Source of the DNA: Oceanospirillaceae bacterium
Lineage (GTDB): Bacteria; Pseudomonadota; Gammaproteobacteria; Pseudomonadales; Balneatricaceae
Length of the DNA: 13,964 bases
Reading direction: 5' to 3'
NCBI GenBank assembly: GCA_003521845.1
Contig: DPHB01000053.1
Coordinates: forward strand, 33,911 to 47,874
Positions 1-7,448 of the stretch are shown here, piece by piece. Made by a program: the position numbers and the translations under genes. Positions within the stretch are counted from its first letter, which is position 1. The number at the start of each line of letters is the position of its first letter. Under the pieces are notes generated by a model that saw nothing but the letters and a program-made list of their open reading frames with translations, did not search any database and was not told the origin of the DNA.

Positions 1-776
1 CCCAAACGCAAACGCACACCCAGGTCACGCGCACGCTGGCACAAAATCCGAAAATCAAACTGCACCAAACTCCAACCCATAAACACGTCTGGGTCATAGT
101 CTTCTAGCCATGTAACAAATTGTCTGAGCATCTGCCGCTCATTGGGTACCACCTGAGTGTAATCAGGCAAATTTTCTGCCGGCTGTGGAAATGGCCAGTG
201 CAGCCAAACTTTACGTACAGCTTGTGCATCATGCATACCATACAAAGCAATACTATGGATGCTACGGCCATCCATGGTGGTTTCGATATCTAAGGACAGG
301 CAGCGCAACTGCGGCTTATAGCTACTGGTTTTTGCCTTGGCATCAGTCACCAAAGCAAAACGCTGATTAATACGCCCTTGCGGCACAGTATCCAATTGCA
401 TGGCGCCAGTGATATAGCGCTCCATTAAAAAACGTTCTTCTGGGCGAATATCCGCTTCCATCAGCTCCACACCTTGAGCCTGTAAACGCTGGCGCACATC
501 ACGCCAGACAGCCTCACCGGAAACATAAATGGCCAAGGCATGGTCACCAGAAAAACATTTAAGAGACACCGGCTTGAGCTGCCAATGTTGCGGTGCGTAA
601 GGCAATTTTTGCAATATAGATGTTACTAATTGCTGTTGCTTAACAGCGATAAAACACACGCGCTGAGCCTGTTGCACCTGTAAACACACGGCTCCGTCGT
701 CGGTGGCCAACCAATAATCCAACACCAAGCCATCATTGCTGTCTCGATTGTGACGGGTTAGCAAAAAACCGTGCAT
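1..776 (-). CDS. polB: DNA polymerase II (family B), N-terminal part, cut by the window edge
   Basis: This is the first 258 residues of a family B DNA polymerase of the E. coli PolB (Pol II) type, a repair and translesion polymerase with 3'-5' proofreading. It does not appear as a closed frame because it runs off the left edge. The N-terminus (MHGFLLTRHNRD) and the stretch EADIRPEERFLMERYITG near residues 107-123 closely match my recollection of E. coli PolB. The Exo I motif SLDIETT carries D163 and E165. Exo II reads GWSLVQFD (residues 234-241), so D241 is present but the usual Asn of NxxxFD is Ser236. The polymerase domain lies outside the window. The ATG is 11 bp after the mvaD stop, with a modest purine stretch (AGGCAGG) before it. 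It is therefore probably the last-transcribed visible gene of the mevalonate operon. Family assignment is firm; its activity cannot be judged. Confidence 0.9.
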   Translation of the reverse strand, partial: MHGFLLTRHNRDSNDGLVLDYWLATDDGAVCLQVQQAQRVCFIAVKQQQLVTSILQKLPYAPQHWQLKPVSLKCFSGDHALAIYVSGEAVWRDVRQRLQAQGVELMEADIRPEERFLMERYITGAMQLDTVPQGRINQRFALVTDAKAKTSSYKPQLRCLSLDIETTMDGRSIHSIALYGMHDAQAVRKVWLHWPFPQPAENLPDYTQVVPNERQMLRQFVTWLEDYDPDVFMGWSLVQFDFRILCQRARDLGVRLRL

Positions 777-787
777 ATGCCTGCCTG

Positions 788-1810
788 TCAGCTGTTTTTA
801 TGGGCAGATTGAAAAGGCTGGATGACATCCAACAGGGGAAACACTTGCTTAATCAACGGAGTATTATGCTCTTCAAATAACAGCTTTAAATTGGGGCCAG
901 CATCCATGGTGAGATACACTTCGATACCTTGCTCACGTAGTGCCCAAACCTGCTGCATTGCGGCGACTGATTCAGCCTGCCAATAAACCAAAGGAGGCCA
1001 AGCCGCCATCATGGTGGCATGCATGCTCATAGCATTATGCTCTGCAGTTTGGCCTAGCAGACTAAAATCTGCCGCCATAATAGCTTCTTCAATGGTGGCT
1101 AAATCACTGTTTGCTTGGCTGGGCCATTGCTTGAACAATGGTGACGTTTGCACCGTACGTTGCATACCTTCGCGTGACGAAACGGCCTTGCTGGCACTAC
1201 TCACCGTGAGAATACCTACCCGCAACTGTGGCCAGCGTTCCGGTAACACATAAGCCACGCTATCATGGCCATTGTCCGCTGCCCCAGCTTGCCATTTTAC
1301 AAATCCGTGCCAAAGCGAGCGGCTAGCACTACCACTACCTAGACGCGCTATGGTCGACAAGGAGGTATAATCCAACTGCCAGCCACATAGTTCATTGCAG
1401 GCCAAGGCCATGGCACCAAAACCACTGGCTGATGAAGCCAATCCTGCCGCCGTGGGCACCGTGTTATGAGTATCAATACGTAAGTGAACATCTGTAGGCA
1501 GAAACAAAGCTAGCCAAGTGTCCAGCTTTTTGACAAAAGCTGTGTCAGCACCTTGCTGTTCGCCATTGAGATAAACCGCATGCTCTGGGGCATCAATGAT
1601 TTGTAGCTTGGTTTGACTACCATGATCGGCTAATGACACGGACAAGGAACCCGTAATGGGTAAATTAAAGTGCTTTTCACGCTTCCCCCAATACTTGCTA
1701 AGCGCTATGTTGGCCGGTGCATAGGCACTAGCTTGCTCTTGTGCAGGCTGCAAATTTCGCCCTGCTAATAGCTCTTCTTGTACCCATTGGGCTGGTGTCA
1801 GCATGTGCAT
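788..1810 (-). CDS. mvaD: diphosphomevalonate decarboxylase
   Basis: A cytosolic GHMP-superfamily enzyme that converts mevalonate 5-diphosphate, with ATP, to isopentenyl diphosphate, CO2, ADP and phosphate. At 340 residues it has the usual family length. The substrate-binding segment APANIALSKYWGKR spans residues 31-44. The ATP-binding loop GLASSASGFG starts at 123, within VPTAAGLASSASG. SGSASRSLWHGFVKW lies at 159-173, and the catalytic Asp is D303 in TMDAGPN. All of these match classical decarboxylases. Phosphomevalonate decarboxylases and mevalonate-3-kinases are relatives, but two other GHMP kinases directly upstream favour the classical route. The start 7 bp after the preceding stop has an AGAG-like site in front; Met3 is an alternative start. 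polB follows 11 bp downstream. Confidence 0.93.
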   Translation of the reverse strand: MHMLTPAQWVQEELLAGRNLQPAQEQASAYAPANIALSKYWGKREKHFNLPITGSLSVSLADHGSQTKLQIIDAPEHAVYLNGEQQGADTAFVKKLDTWLALFLPTDVHLRIDTHNTVPTAAGLASSASGFGAMALACNELCGWQLDYTSLSTIARLGSGSASRSLWHGFVKWQAGAADNGHDSVAYVLPERWPQLRVGILTVSSASKAVSSREGMQRTVQTSPLFKQWPSQANSDLATIEEAIMAADFSLLGQTAEHNAMSMHATMMAAWPPLVYWQAESVAAMQQVWALREQGIEVYLTMDAGPNLKLLFEEHNTPLIKQVFPLLDVIQPFQSAHKNS

Positions 1811-1817
1811 AATGTCT

Positions 1818-2822
1818 CTAGGTATTTTGATAGGTTAGGCCACTGGCGCTAATAGGCAAAGCAAATTGCTTGTGGGGCCAGGCTGGTACATGGGGTATGC
1901 CAAGGCCAAGTATACAGTCACCTAACCCAGAACCGGATATTTTTACCGCTAGGTCATGTTTATTGGGTGCCGAGTCTACGGCGCGCCAAGCGGCATCGAT
2001 GGCGCTTTGCGTGCCCTTGTCACATACGCCCAAAGCCTGCATTTGTTGCTGATAAGCATTCATAGCGGCAGCCATAGCGGACCAGTCTGCCAGGCCAATT
2101 GCGGCCTCAGTTTGCTTGACTAGGCCACCCATGGTGGCATAGATTTGCTTATAACGCTGTGGCTCCGCTTGTGCCCACTGAGCCACTTGCGCAATGACTT
2201 GGGGGGTTGGGGTTTTGTAGCCAGTATAGATCAACCGCAAGTCAGGCAAGGCTGGCGCACCAGAGCCAGACAATAAGGCCTTGGCCTGCCTATGCTCGGC
2301 ATCAAAACGCACCAACCCACCATAGCAACTTGCCGCTGCATCAGCACCCGAGCCGCGCCCCTGTACGTTGCGGATAATGCTGACAGCATCCTCCAGGGTT
2401 TGCTGCTTATCCTGTGTGGGATGATGGCCATGATCCTGACCTAGCCATGCCCGCAAGGCACCTACTAAGGCCACGGTAAGTGCCGCAGACGACCCTAAGC
2501 CCATGCTGGGGTCAATAGCAGAATCAATCTTAATATGCAGGCCAGGTAAGGCTTTGACACCAGTAGAGTAAAACTGTAATGCCGCCAATACAAAACGCAA
2601 AGGCTGTTGATGCAAGCCTACTTCTAAGGCCTCGCTCAGACTGGATTGCCATGCACCCACACTAGAGTCAATTTGCAACTGTGCCTGCTCTAAGCCTGAA
2701 AGCCTGACTGATAAGCGTGCATCCAGAGCGGCTACGATAGCGGGATAGCCATGCAAGACAGCATGCTCACCCATAATAATGGTGCTTCCAGGCGCGCTAC
2801 AAGTAAGGCTATTGAACACCAT
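1818..2822 (-). CDS. mvaK2: GHMP kinase, probable phosphomevalonate kinase
   Basis: A 334-residue GHMP-family small-molecule kinase, cytosolic. Visible motifs are GEHAVLHG (18-25), the glycine/serine-rich ATP loop PSMGLGSSAA (105-114), RGSGADAAASCYGG (156-169, with D161) and the C-terminal KISGSGLGDC (294-303). The GSGxDxAAxxYGG arrangement and the C-terminal GDC resemble phosphomevalonate kinases as I recall them, whereas the N-terminal GEHAVLHG is mevalonate-kinase-like. I infer that it phosphorylates 5-phosphomevalonate. Its place between the mevalonate kinase-like gene and the decarboxylase gene matches the reaction order. The roles of the two kinases could be swapped, and automatic annotation may call both mevalonate kinase. 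Its start overlaps the upstream gene by 14 bp and follows a G-rich Shine-Dalgarno-like CAGGGGG, so translation is probably coupled. Confidence 0.68.
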   Translation of the reverse strand: MVFNSLTCSAPGSTIIMGEHAVLHGYPAIVAALDARLSVRLSGLEQAQLQIDSSVGAWQSSLSEALEVGLHQQPLRFVLAALQFYSTGVKALPGLHIKIDSAIDPSMGLGSSAALTVALVGALRAWLGQDHGHHPTQDKQQTLEDAVSIIRNVQGRGSGADAAASCYGGLVRFDAEHRQAKALLSGSGAPALPDLRLIYTGYKTPTPQVIAQVAQWAQAEPQRYKQIYATMGGLVKQTEAAIGLADWSAMAAAMNAYQQQMQALGVCDKGTQSAIDAAWRAVDSAPNKHDLAVKISGSGLGDCILGLGIPHVPAWPHKQFALPISASGLTYQNT

Positions 2823-3897
2823 AAGCCACCCCCTGCTGCTGCCACTGTAATGGCCAATATTGATAACCCGATTGATCGCACAAAGCTTGTACCTGCAGGT
2901 CGGCGATACCCGCTAACAAGAGCAAACCGCCTTGTTCACCCGTAACACTGCCCGCACCACAGACCTTGCCGGCGCCGCCAGTTTGCTCCACTTGAGCAAT
3001 AAAATTCGCCACTTTAGCGGGTACCACATGCAAAGATTGTAACAATCTATGGTTGGTTTTGAGCAATTCAACCAATGCCGCCAAGTTAGTGCTATCACTA
3101 GCAAGTAACAAGGTCTCAATGGCGTTTTCTAGATCAGCAAATTGCTGCCAAAACTCAGCAGGGTGTTGTTGTTGTCGCACTAGTTCGACACATGCACCCG
3201 TGCTGGAGCGCGGCTTACCAGAAGTAACCAAATATAATTGACCTGGCGTACGGACATCAAGCCGCTTAGCTTGGCCTGCTTGAAATGATTGTAGTCCACC
3301 TTGTACACAAACTTGAGGATCAAGCCCACTTGAGCGGCCGTGCTGCCACTGCTCAGCCACCAAGACATGCTCTACTAGCTGCGGTTTGCTGAAGCTGACG
3401 CCACATGCAGTGAGCAGAGCAGCCAATAATGCGGCTACGAGGGAGGCCGAAGACCCCATGCCACCACCTAATAACAAGTCCGTTTGAAGTTCAATAGTCA
3501 GGGACTGAGGTATCGTTAATGAGTAGGCATGAATAGCATAGCCGAGAGATGCAAGGAGTAAATCTTCAGGCTGTTCAAACAGCTCTGACAAGTGTGCATT
3601 GCCCGCCAAAAAAGCCGTATGTTGCAGCGCTACCTGCTGTGCCAGTTGCGGCAATACAGATAACGCGACACAACGCTGCAAAGCTACCTGCGGCATGACT
3701 AAAGTTAAAACAGGAGTAGATGACAAAGTGGCTGATGGCGTACCATCAGTATGCCAAGTTACCTTGGCAGTAGAAAGGCGATTAATGGCTGCAGCCAAGG
3801 CTGGTTGGCCGTACACAACCGCATGCTCGCCGGTAACAATCACTTTGCCGGGTGCGGTTGCCCATGCGTTACGCAGGGCTTTGACCTGTGCGGTCAT
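2809..3897 (-). CDS. mvaK1: GHMP kinase, probable mevalonate kinase
   Basis: A 362-residue cytosolic GHMP kinase, most likely making 5-phosphomevalonate from mevalonate and ATP. APGKVIVTGEHAVVYGQPAL (15-34) is the classic mevalonate kinase N-terminus. The ATP loop GGGMGSSAS lies at 144-152. EQWQHGRSSGLD (182-193) corresponds to the ExxxHGxPSGxD signature of mevalonate kinases, with D193 as probable catalytic base. GKPRSSTGACVELV follows at 227-240. The C-terminal glycine motif is degenerate (KVCGAGSVTGEQGG, 311-324), where the family usually has GAGGGG. The start overlaps the HMG-CoA synthase stop by 4 bp (ATGA), indicating translational coupling. GHMP membership is certain; substrate identity is inferred from motifs and gene order. 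Confidence 0.7.
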   Translation of the reverse strand: MTAQVKALRNAWATAPGKVIVTGEHAVVYGQPALAAAINRLSTAKVTWHTDGTPSATLSSTPVLTLVMPQVALQRCVALSVLPQLAQQVALQHTAFLAGNAHLSELFEQPEDLLLASLGYAIHAYSLTIPQSLTIELQTDLLLGGGMGSSASLVAALLAALLTACGVSFSKPQLVEHVLVAEQWQHGRSSGLDPQVCVQGGLQSFQAGQAKRLDVRTPGQLYLVTSGKPRSSTGACVELVRQQQHPAEFWQQFADLENAIETLLLASDSTNLAALVELLKTNHRLLQSLHVVPAKVANFIAQVEQTGGAGKVCGAGSVTGEQGGLLLLAGIADLQVQALCDQSGYQYWPLQWQQQGVAYGVQ

Positions 3898-5072
3898 CGC
3901 GCCTCGTATTGGCGTTTATGTTGGTTAATGCCAGCAAGGCGGAAACGTCCGCTAGTTTGGCAAGGGAACTCATGCTTGGCGCCGTCTTGAGGCACTTGGA
4001 ACTCGTACATTTTAACGTATTCGTCATAGGTCACCGACTGGCGTGCTGCTAACATCTGCTCATGCAAGGGCGTGTGTAGCATACTTTGGTAACCGGCCAC
4101 CAATTTGCCAGTGAAGAACTCGCCAACACTGCCTGAACCATAGCTAAAGAAACCAATGCGCTTAAACGCCAGATCTTTGAGGTTATCCAGCATAGAAATA
4201 AAACCAATATACATGGCGGCGGTATAGCTATTACCCGTGATACGGTTATACACCAAGCTGGCATCGATTTGCTGCTCTAGATCATCGCGGCTCAAGGTAT
4301 GGTCATTGCTATTGGCTAGGTGAGTATGGGCTTTTTGAGCCATACGGCTAAACGGCAGGTGATAACAGAAGTAGTCAAAATCCGTAAATTGCAAGCTGGA
4401 CTGCTGCTGAAAATCTTGCCACGCTGCACGTACGCTGCGTAGGTACACCTTGGTAGAGTACTTGCCATCCACTAAAGCTGTTGAACGATAGTTAGGACGC
4501 CAAAAGTCCATCACGTCTTCGGTATGGATACCCGTTTCGGCATCAAGCTCGATAATACGAGGATTGGCGGCAACTAACATGGCGGCGGCACCACAACCTT
4601 GGGTGGCCTCGCCTGGAGACTGGCGGTCGTAGCGAGCGATATCAGAGGCCACTATCAACACTTTTTCGGCCGGTTTGCGCGCCACCATAGCCGTTGCCAT
4701 CTGCAGGGCAGCGGTAGCACTATAACAAGCATGCTTTAATTCAACCACACGACAACGAGATGACAAGCCCAACAAACGGTGCAGATAAACACCGGCCGCT
4801 TTCGATTGGTCGATGCCGGTTTCTGTGGCAAACAAGACCGTGGTAATTGCTTTTACGTCTTCACCACGTTCAGCCATGCCTTCTAACAGTGGCAGGCAGG
4901 CGTTAGCCGCCATGGTCACGACATCTTCGTCGGCACCGGGCATACTCATGCGTTCCTGACCAATACCTACCGTGTACTTGGCAGCGTCAGAACCGTTGTT
5001 GTCAGCCAACTCCTGCAGATCCAGGCAGAAGTTCGCTGTGTAAAAACTGATGTCATCAATACCGACAGACAT
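3894..5072 (-). CDS. mvaS: hydroxymethylglutaryl-CoA synthase
   Basis: Condenses acetyl-CoA with acetoacetyl-CoA to HMG-CoA, the committed condensation of the mevalonate pathway. From MSVGIDDISF the protein has 392 residues, a normal bacterial length. The catalytic triad is visible: Glu84 in FATETGID, Cys116 in ELKHACYSAT and His238 in CYHLPF. These keep the same spacing as Glu79/Cys111/His233 of the Staphylococcus enzyme. The GxGSxxG-like segment FSYGSGSVGEFF lies at 309-320. The frame stays open upstream to an ATG at 5117, but that ATG has no ribosome-binding sequence and would add 15 residues unlike the family. The ATG at 5072 follows a weak TTGAG 7 bp upstream and gives the conserved N-terminus. 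About 78 bp separate it from the isomerase gene, the widest gap in the operon. The 3' end overlaps the next gene by 4 bp. Confidence 0.93.
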   Translation of the reverse strand: MSVGIDDISFYTANFCLDLQELADNNGSDAAKYTVGIGQERMSMPGADEDVVTMAANACLPLLEGMAERGEDVKAITTVLFATETGIDQSKAAGVYLHRLLGLSSRCRVVELKHACYSATAALQMATAMVARKPAEKVLIVASDIARYDRQSPGEATQGCGAAAMLVAANPRIIELDAETGIHTEDVMDFWRPNYRSTALVDGKYSTKVYLRSVRAAWQDFQQQSSLQFTDFDYFCYHLPFSRMAQKAHTHLANSNDHTLSRDDLEQQIDASLVYNRITGNSYTAAMYIGFISMLDNLKDLAFKRIGFFSYGSGSVGEFFTGKLVAGYQSMLHTPLHEQMLAARQSVTYDEYVKMYEFQVPQDGAKHEFPCQTSGRFRLAGINQHKRQYEAR

Positions 5073-5150
5073 AAAAGATCTCAATTCTTCGCTATTACCG
5101 CAATAGTTCAATAACATGTATTAGCAGACTAATAAATCTATACTTATGGC

Positions 5151-6230
5151 TTATTTAGCCGGCATAGAAGGCATCAGCAGCGTATCATTTAAACGCAAAT
5201 CTGCAACATTTTGCGTAGACAATAAGAACATGGCGGTGACAAATTCTTTTTTCAAGGACTCGATAGCGGCTACAACGGCTTCTGTCGATTCCATGGCGGG
5301 GGCTAGCAAGGGTTTAGCAACACCCCCCAAACAGCCGCCGATTATAACACTCTTTACTAGGTCTAGCCCATTGCGCAGGCCGCCACTAGCAATAAAATTT
5401 GCCTGCCCCATATAAGGACGTGCCTGTTGCATAGCAATTGGTGTTGGAATTCCCCAATCCTGCAGGGTAAACCCTAGCTCACTAGCATCTTTACGACGAT
5501 GTTGTTCAATACGTGCCCAGGAAGTACCACCACGCCCAGCCACATCAAACCATTTAATGCCTTGCGCCAAACCCAGCTCAATATCGGCGACGCTCAAGCC
5601 AGCACCAACCTCTTTCAGTACCACCGGCACATCCAAAGCAGCTTGCAACTCACCGATGCGCTTCGCTAAGCCAGCAAAGTTAGTATCGCCTTCCGGCTGT
5701 ACCGCTTCTTGTAAGGGATTAAGGTGCAAGAACAATGCATCAGCTTGCACGGCGGCTAACATGCCCCGCACCTGATCTGGGGTCACACCGTTATTTAGCT
5801 GCACGGCACCGAGGTTGCCGAGTAACAGAATATCTGGCGCAAAATCCCGCACCTGAAAACTGGCTATAGCTTCGGGCTGTTCTAACATAACCCGTTGCGA
5901 GCCAAGACCCATAGCCACACCAGTAATTTGCGCTGCCTCGGCAAGGTGACGGTTCACTCGCTTCACCAGCTCATCATCGCCACCAGTCATAGAGGAAATA
6001 AGTAGTGGAAAGCTTAACTGCTTCCCCATCACCATGACACTAGGGTCGACGTCTTGCAAATCAATTTCTGGCAGCGCGCGATGCTGTAGCTGTATGGCAT
6101 CAAAAAAGTGTTGCTGCCTATCCACTAGCGGGTCACGATTAATAACGTCGATGTGCTCACGCTTTCTATTGCCGGTCTGTGTTAGCTCAGGGCCGGTTTG
6201 ACCTAATTCAAGGCTGTTGTGCTCCGTCAT
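5151..6230 (-). CDS. fni: type 2 isopentenyl-diphosphate delta-isomerase (FMN-dependent)
   Basis: Interconverts isopentenyl and dimethylallyl diphosphate using reduced FMN and Mg2+, supplying both C5 units for prenyl transfer. The 359-residue TIM-barrel protein carries the full set of type 2 signatures: RKREHID (22-28), SSMTGG (79-84), GSQR (110-113), HLNPLQEAVQPEGD (169-182), KEVGAG (206-211), DVAGRGGTSW (229-238) and ASGGLR (281-286). It is unrelated to the Nudix-type Idi of E. coli. The ATG overlaps the HMG-CoA reductase stop as ATGA. The nearest GGAG is 11 bp upstream, rather far, so translation probably depends on coupling. The first 20 residues (rich in E, Q, T) form a poorly conserved leader. 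Confidence 0.95.
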   Translation of the reverse strand: MTEHNSLELGQTGPELTQTGNRKREHIDVINRDPLVDRQQHFFDAIQLQHRALPEIDLQDVDPSVMVMGKQLSFPLLISSMTGGDDELVKRVNRHLAEAAQITGVAMGLGSQRVMLEQPEAIASFQVRDFAPDILLLGNLGAVQLNNGVTPDQVRGMLAAVQADALFLHLNPLQEAVQPEGDTNFAGLAKRIGELQAALDVPVVLKEVGAGLSVADIELGLAQGIKWFDVAGRGGTSWARIEQHRRKDASELGFTLQDWGIPTPIAMQQARPYMGQANFIASGGLRNGLDLVKSVIIGGCLGGVAKPLLAPAMESTEAVVAAIESLKKEFVTAMFLLSTQNVADLRLNDTLLMPSMPAK

Positions 6231-7273
6231 TTGGCGTTGCGCTCCAATTTCACGTGCGCTTCCATCAACTCACCTGGATTGGTTTGTGCTGCGAGCAAAG
6301 ACAGCTCACCACATAAAACCGTGGCCGCACATATTTGCGCTAGGCGACGTGAGTTCTCGCCAGGTGCGCGATCTTCTGCACAACCAAGCTGCGCTAGATT
6401 ATCAGTAACAAAGTCCAAGCCTTTGCCATTACCTACGGTCCCCATAATCAAATTAGGCATGGTGCAAGAAAAATACAAATCACCGTCACGCACCTCGGCG
6501 TGAGTAACGCCTTGAGAACCTTCAATAATGTTGGCTGCATCTTGGCCTGTGGCCAGATAAAAACCCAACAACATATTGGCGTAGTGAGCATTGGCACTAC
6601 GCAAGCCACCCGCCATTAAGGTGCCGATAAGGTTTTTCTTAATATTCAGATCAACGACTTTTTCTGGCGTGGCTAACAAACGCCGTTGGCAGAGCTCACG
6701 TGGAATAGTAATTTCTGCCACCACATATTTGCCACGGCCCAAAATACCATTAACGGCAGTGGCTTTTTTGTCACTGCAATAATTACCAGAAATTGAACAA
6801 TAACGTAATTGCGGGTAGGCCTCTAACAACCAAGACATAATATTGTCAGCGGCTTGGGTCACCATATTATGGCCTGAAGCATCACCCGTAGTGAACTCCA
6901 AACGCACGTACAGCAAATTGCCAACAATCTGTGCATGCATGTCTATGAGCTTAGCAAAACGGCTATGCTGGCTTACTTGCGCCTGCATCTTTGCTTGGCT
7001 ATTTTGCAGTGACTGCCAGGCTAATAAGGCGGCACCGGCATCATCCGCTTCAAGTAGTATGGAACGCGTCATACGCTCGTCGACGACCGTGGTTTTTATA
7101 CCTTCGCAAAGCACGGATACGCGAGCACCACGACCCACAGAATGCCATAAAGGAATTTCATAAGTTGCCAGCGGCACCTTTACCTTGTCACACCAACCTT
7201 GCCCCTGGATTTTAATCGGCCCCACAAAGCGCATTGGCACTGGTGCTTGGGTGACTTTTGGGCTACTGGCCAT
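6227..7273 (-). CDS. hydroxymethylglutaryl-CoA reductase, soluble class I-like
   Basis: Reduces HMG-CoA to mevalonate with two NAD(P)H and is usually the rate-setting enzyme of the pathway. At 348 residues it is the catalytic domain alone, with no membrane segments. Class I-type segments are clear: SGNYCSDKKATAVNGILGRG (162-181), GQD (243-245) and a C-terminal EAHVKLER. Aligned by eye with the human enzyme, the four catalytic residues are present: Glu39 in VPLATYE, Lys169, Asp245 and His340. Several family motifs are altered: TTEGALVAS reads TYEIPLWHS, GDAMGMNM reads GDASGHNM (130-137), and the GGFNAHAAN region reads GGLRSANAHYAN. The start is backed by AGGA 7 bp upstream. It is the first gene of the operon behind the promoter at 7327-7355. 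Confidence 0.92.
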   Translation of the reverse strand: MASSPKVTQAPVPMRFVGPIKIQGQGWCDKVKVPLATYEIPLWHSVGRGARVSVLCEGIKTTVVDERMTRSILLEADDAGAALLAWQSLQNSQAKMQAQVSQHSRFAKLIDMHAQIVGNLLYVRLEFTTGDASGHNMVTQAADNIMSWLLEAYPQLRYCSISGNYCSDKKATAVNGILGRGKYVVAEITIPRELCQRRLLATPEKVVDLNIKKNLIGTLMAGGLRSANAHYANMLLGFYLATGQDAANIIEGSQGVTHAEVRDGDLYFSCTMPNLIMGTVGNGKGLDFVTDNLAQLGCAEDRAPGENSRRLAQICAATVLCGELSLLAAQTNPGELMEAHVKLERNAK

Positions 7274-7326
7274 TCAGAATTCCTGCATCGATAGAAATGG
7301 TTAACGGGGAGAGGCGAAAAAGGCCG

Positions 7327-7355
7327 ATTTTACCGACCCCTATAGCCTTATGCAA
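7327..7355 (-). promoter_or_regulatory. sigma70-like promoter of the mevalonate operon
   Basis: Read on the minus strand: TTGCAT (7355-7350), a 17-bp spacer, then TAAAAT (7332-7327). This gives a leader of about 45-50 nt before the HMG-CoA reductase ATG. It matches the sigma70 consensus at 4/6 and 5/6 positions with ideal spacing, and it lies on the operon side of the prx terminator, so the operon has its own promoter. No experimental evidence is available. Confidence 0.6.
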
Positions 7356-7377
7356 TGAATGCCTAGTTTACGGCCAC

Positions 7378-7413
7378 AAAAAACCCCGCTGAAATTGATC
7401 CAAACGGGGTTTT
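7378..7413 (-). terminator. rho-independent terminator of the grxD-prx unit
   Basis: A 9-bp perfect stem (AAAACCCCG at 7380-7388 with CGGGGTTTT at 7405-7413) encloses a 16-nt loop. On the minus strand the stem ends in a run of six T, as expected for a terminator of the prx transcript about 75 bp past its stop. The plus-strand side ends in four T, so weak bidirectional action is possible, but no plus-strand gene needs it. Confidence 0.8.
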
Positions 7414-7448
7414 GGTAGTCTAGGCTAGACCAATGTCGTAGACATTAG

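Noticed and set aside
185..370. Short plus-strand open frame inside the polB region
   Set aside because: The minus strand here encodes conserved PolB sequence including the Exo I motif; the small frame is its shadow.
3599..3990. Overlapping plus-strand open frames of about 80-110 residues opposite the mevalonate kinase gene
   Set aside because: They are antisense to a well-supported gene, have no recognisable motif and no plausible ribosome-binding site; they reflect the codon composition of the true gene.
5092..5106. Stem CTATT-ACCGC-AATAG in the gap before HMG-CoA synthase as a terminator or internal promoter element
   Set aside because: The 5-bp AT-rich stem is weak, without a T-run, and no convincing -35/-10 pair was found in the 78-bp gap.
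5073..5117. Upstream ATG adding 15 residues to HMG-CoA synthase
   Set aside because: No ribosome-binding sequence precedes it and the added residues do not resemble the family N-terminus, whereas the start at 5072 gives the conserved MSVGIDDISF.
7322..7338. Imperfect inverted repeat GGCCG...CGACC around the operon -10 as an operator
   Set aside because: Only 4 of 5 arm positions pair, too little to separate from chance.
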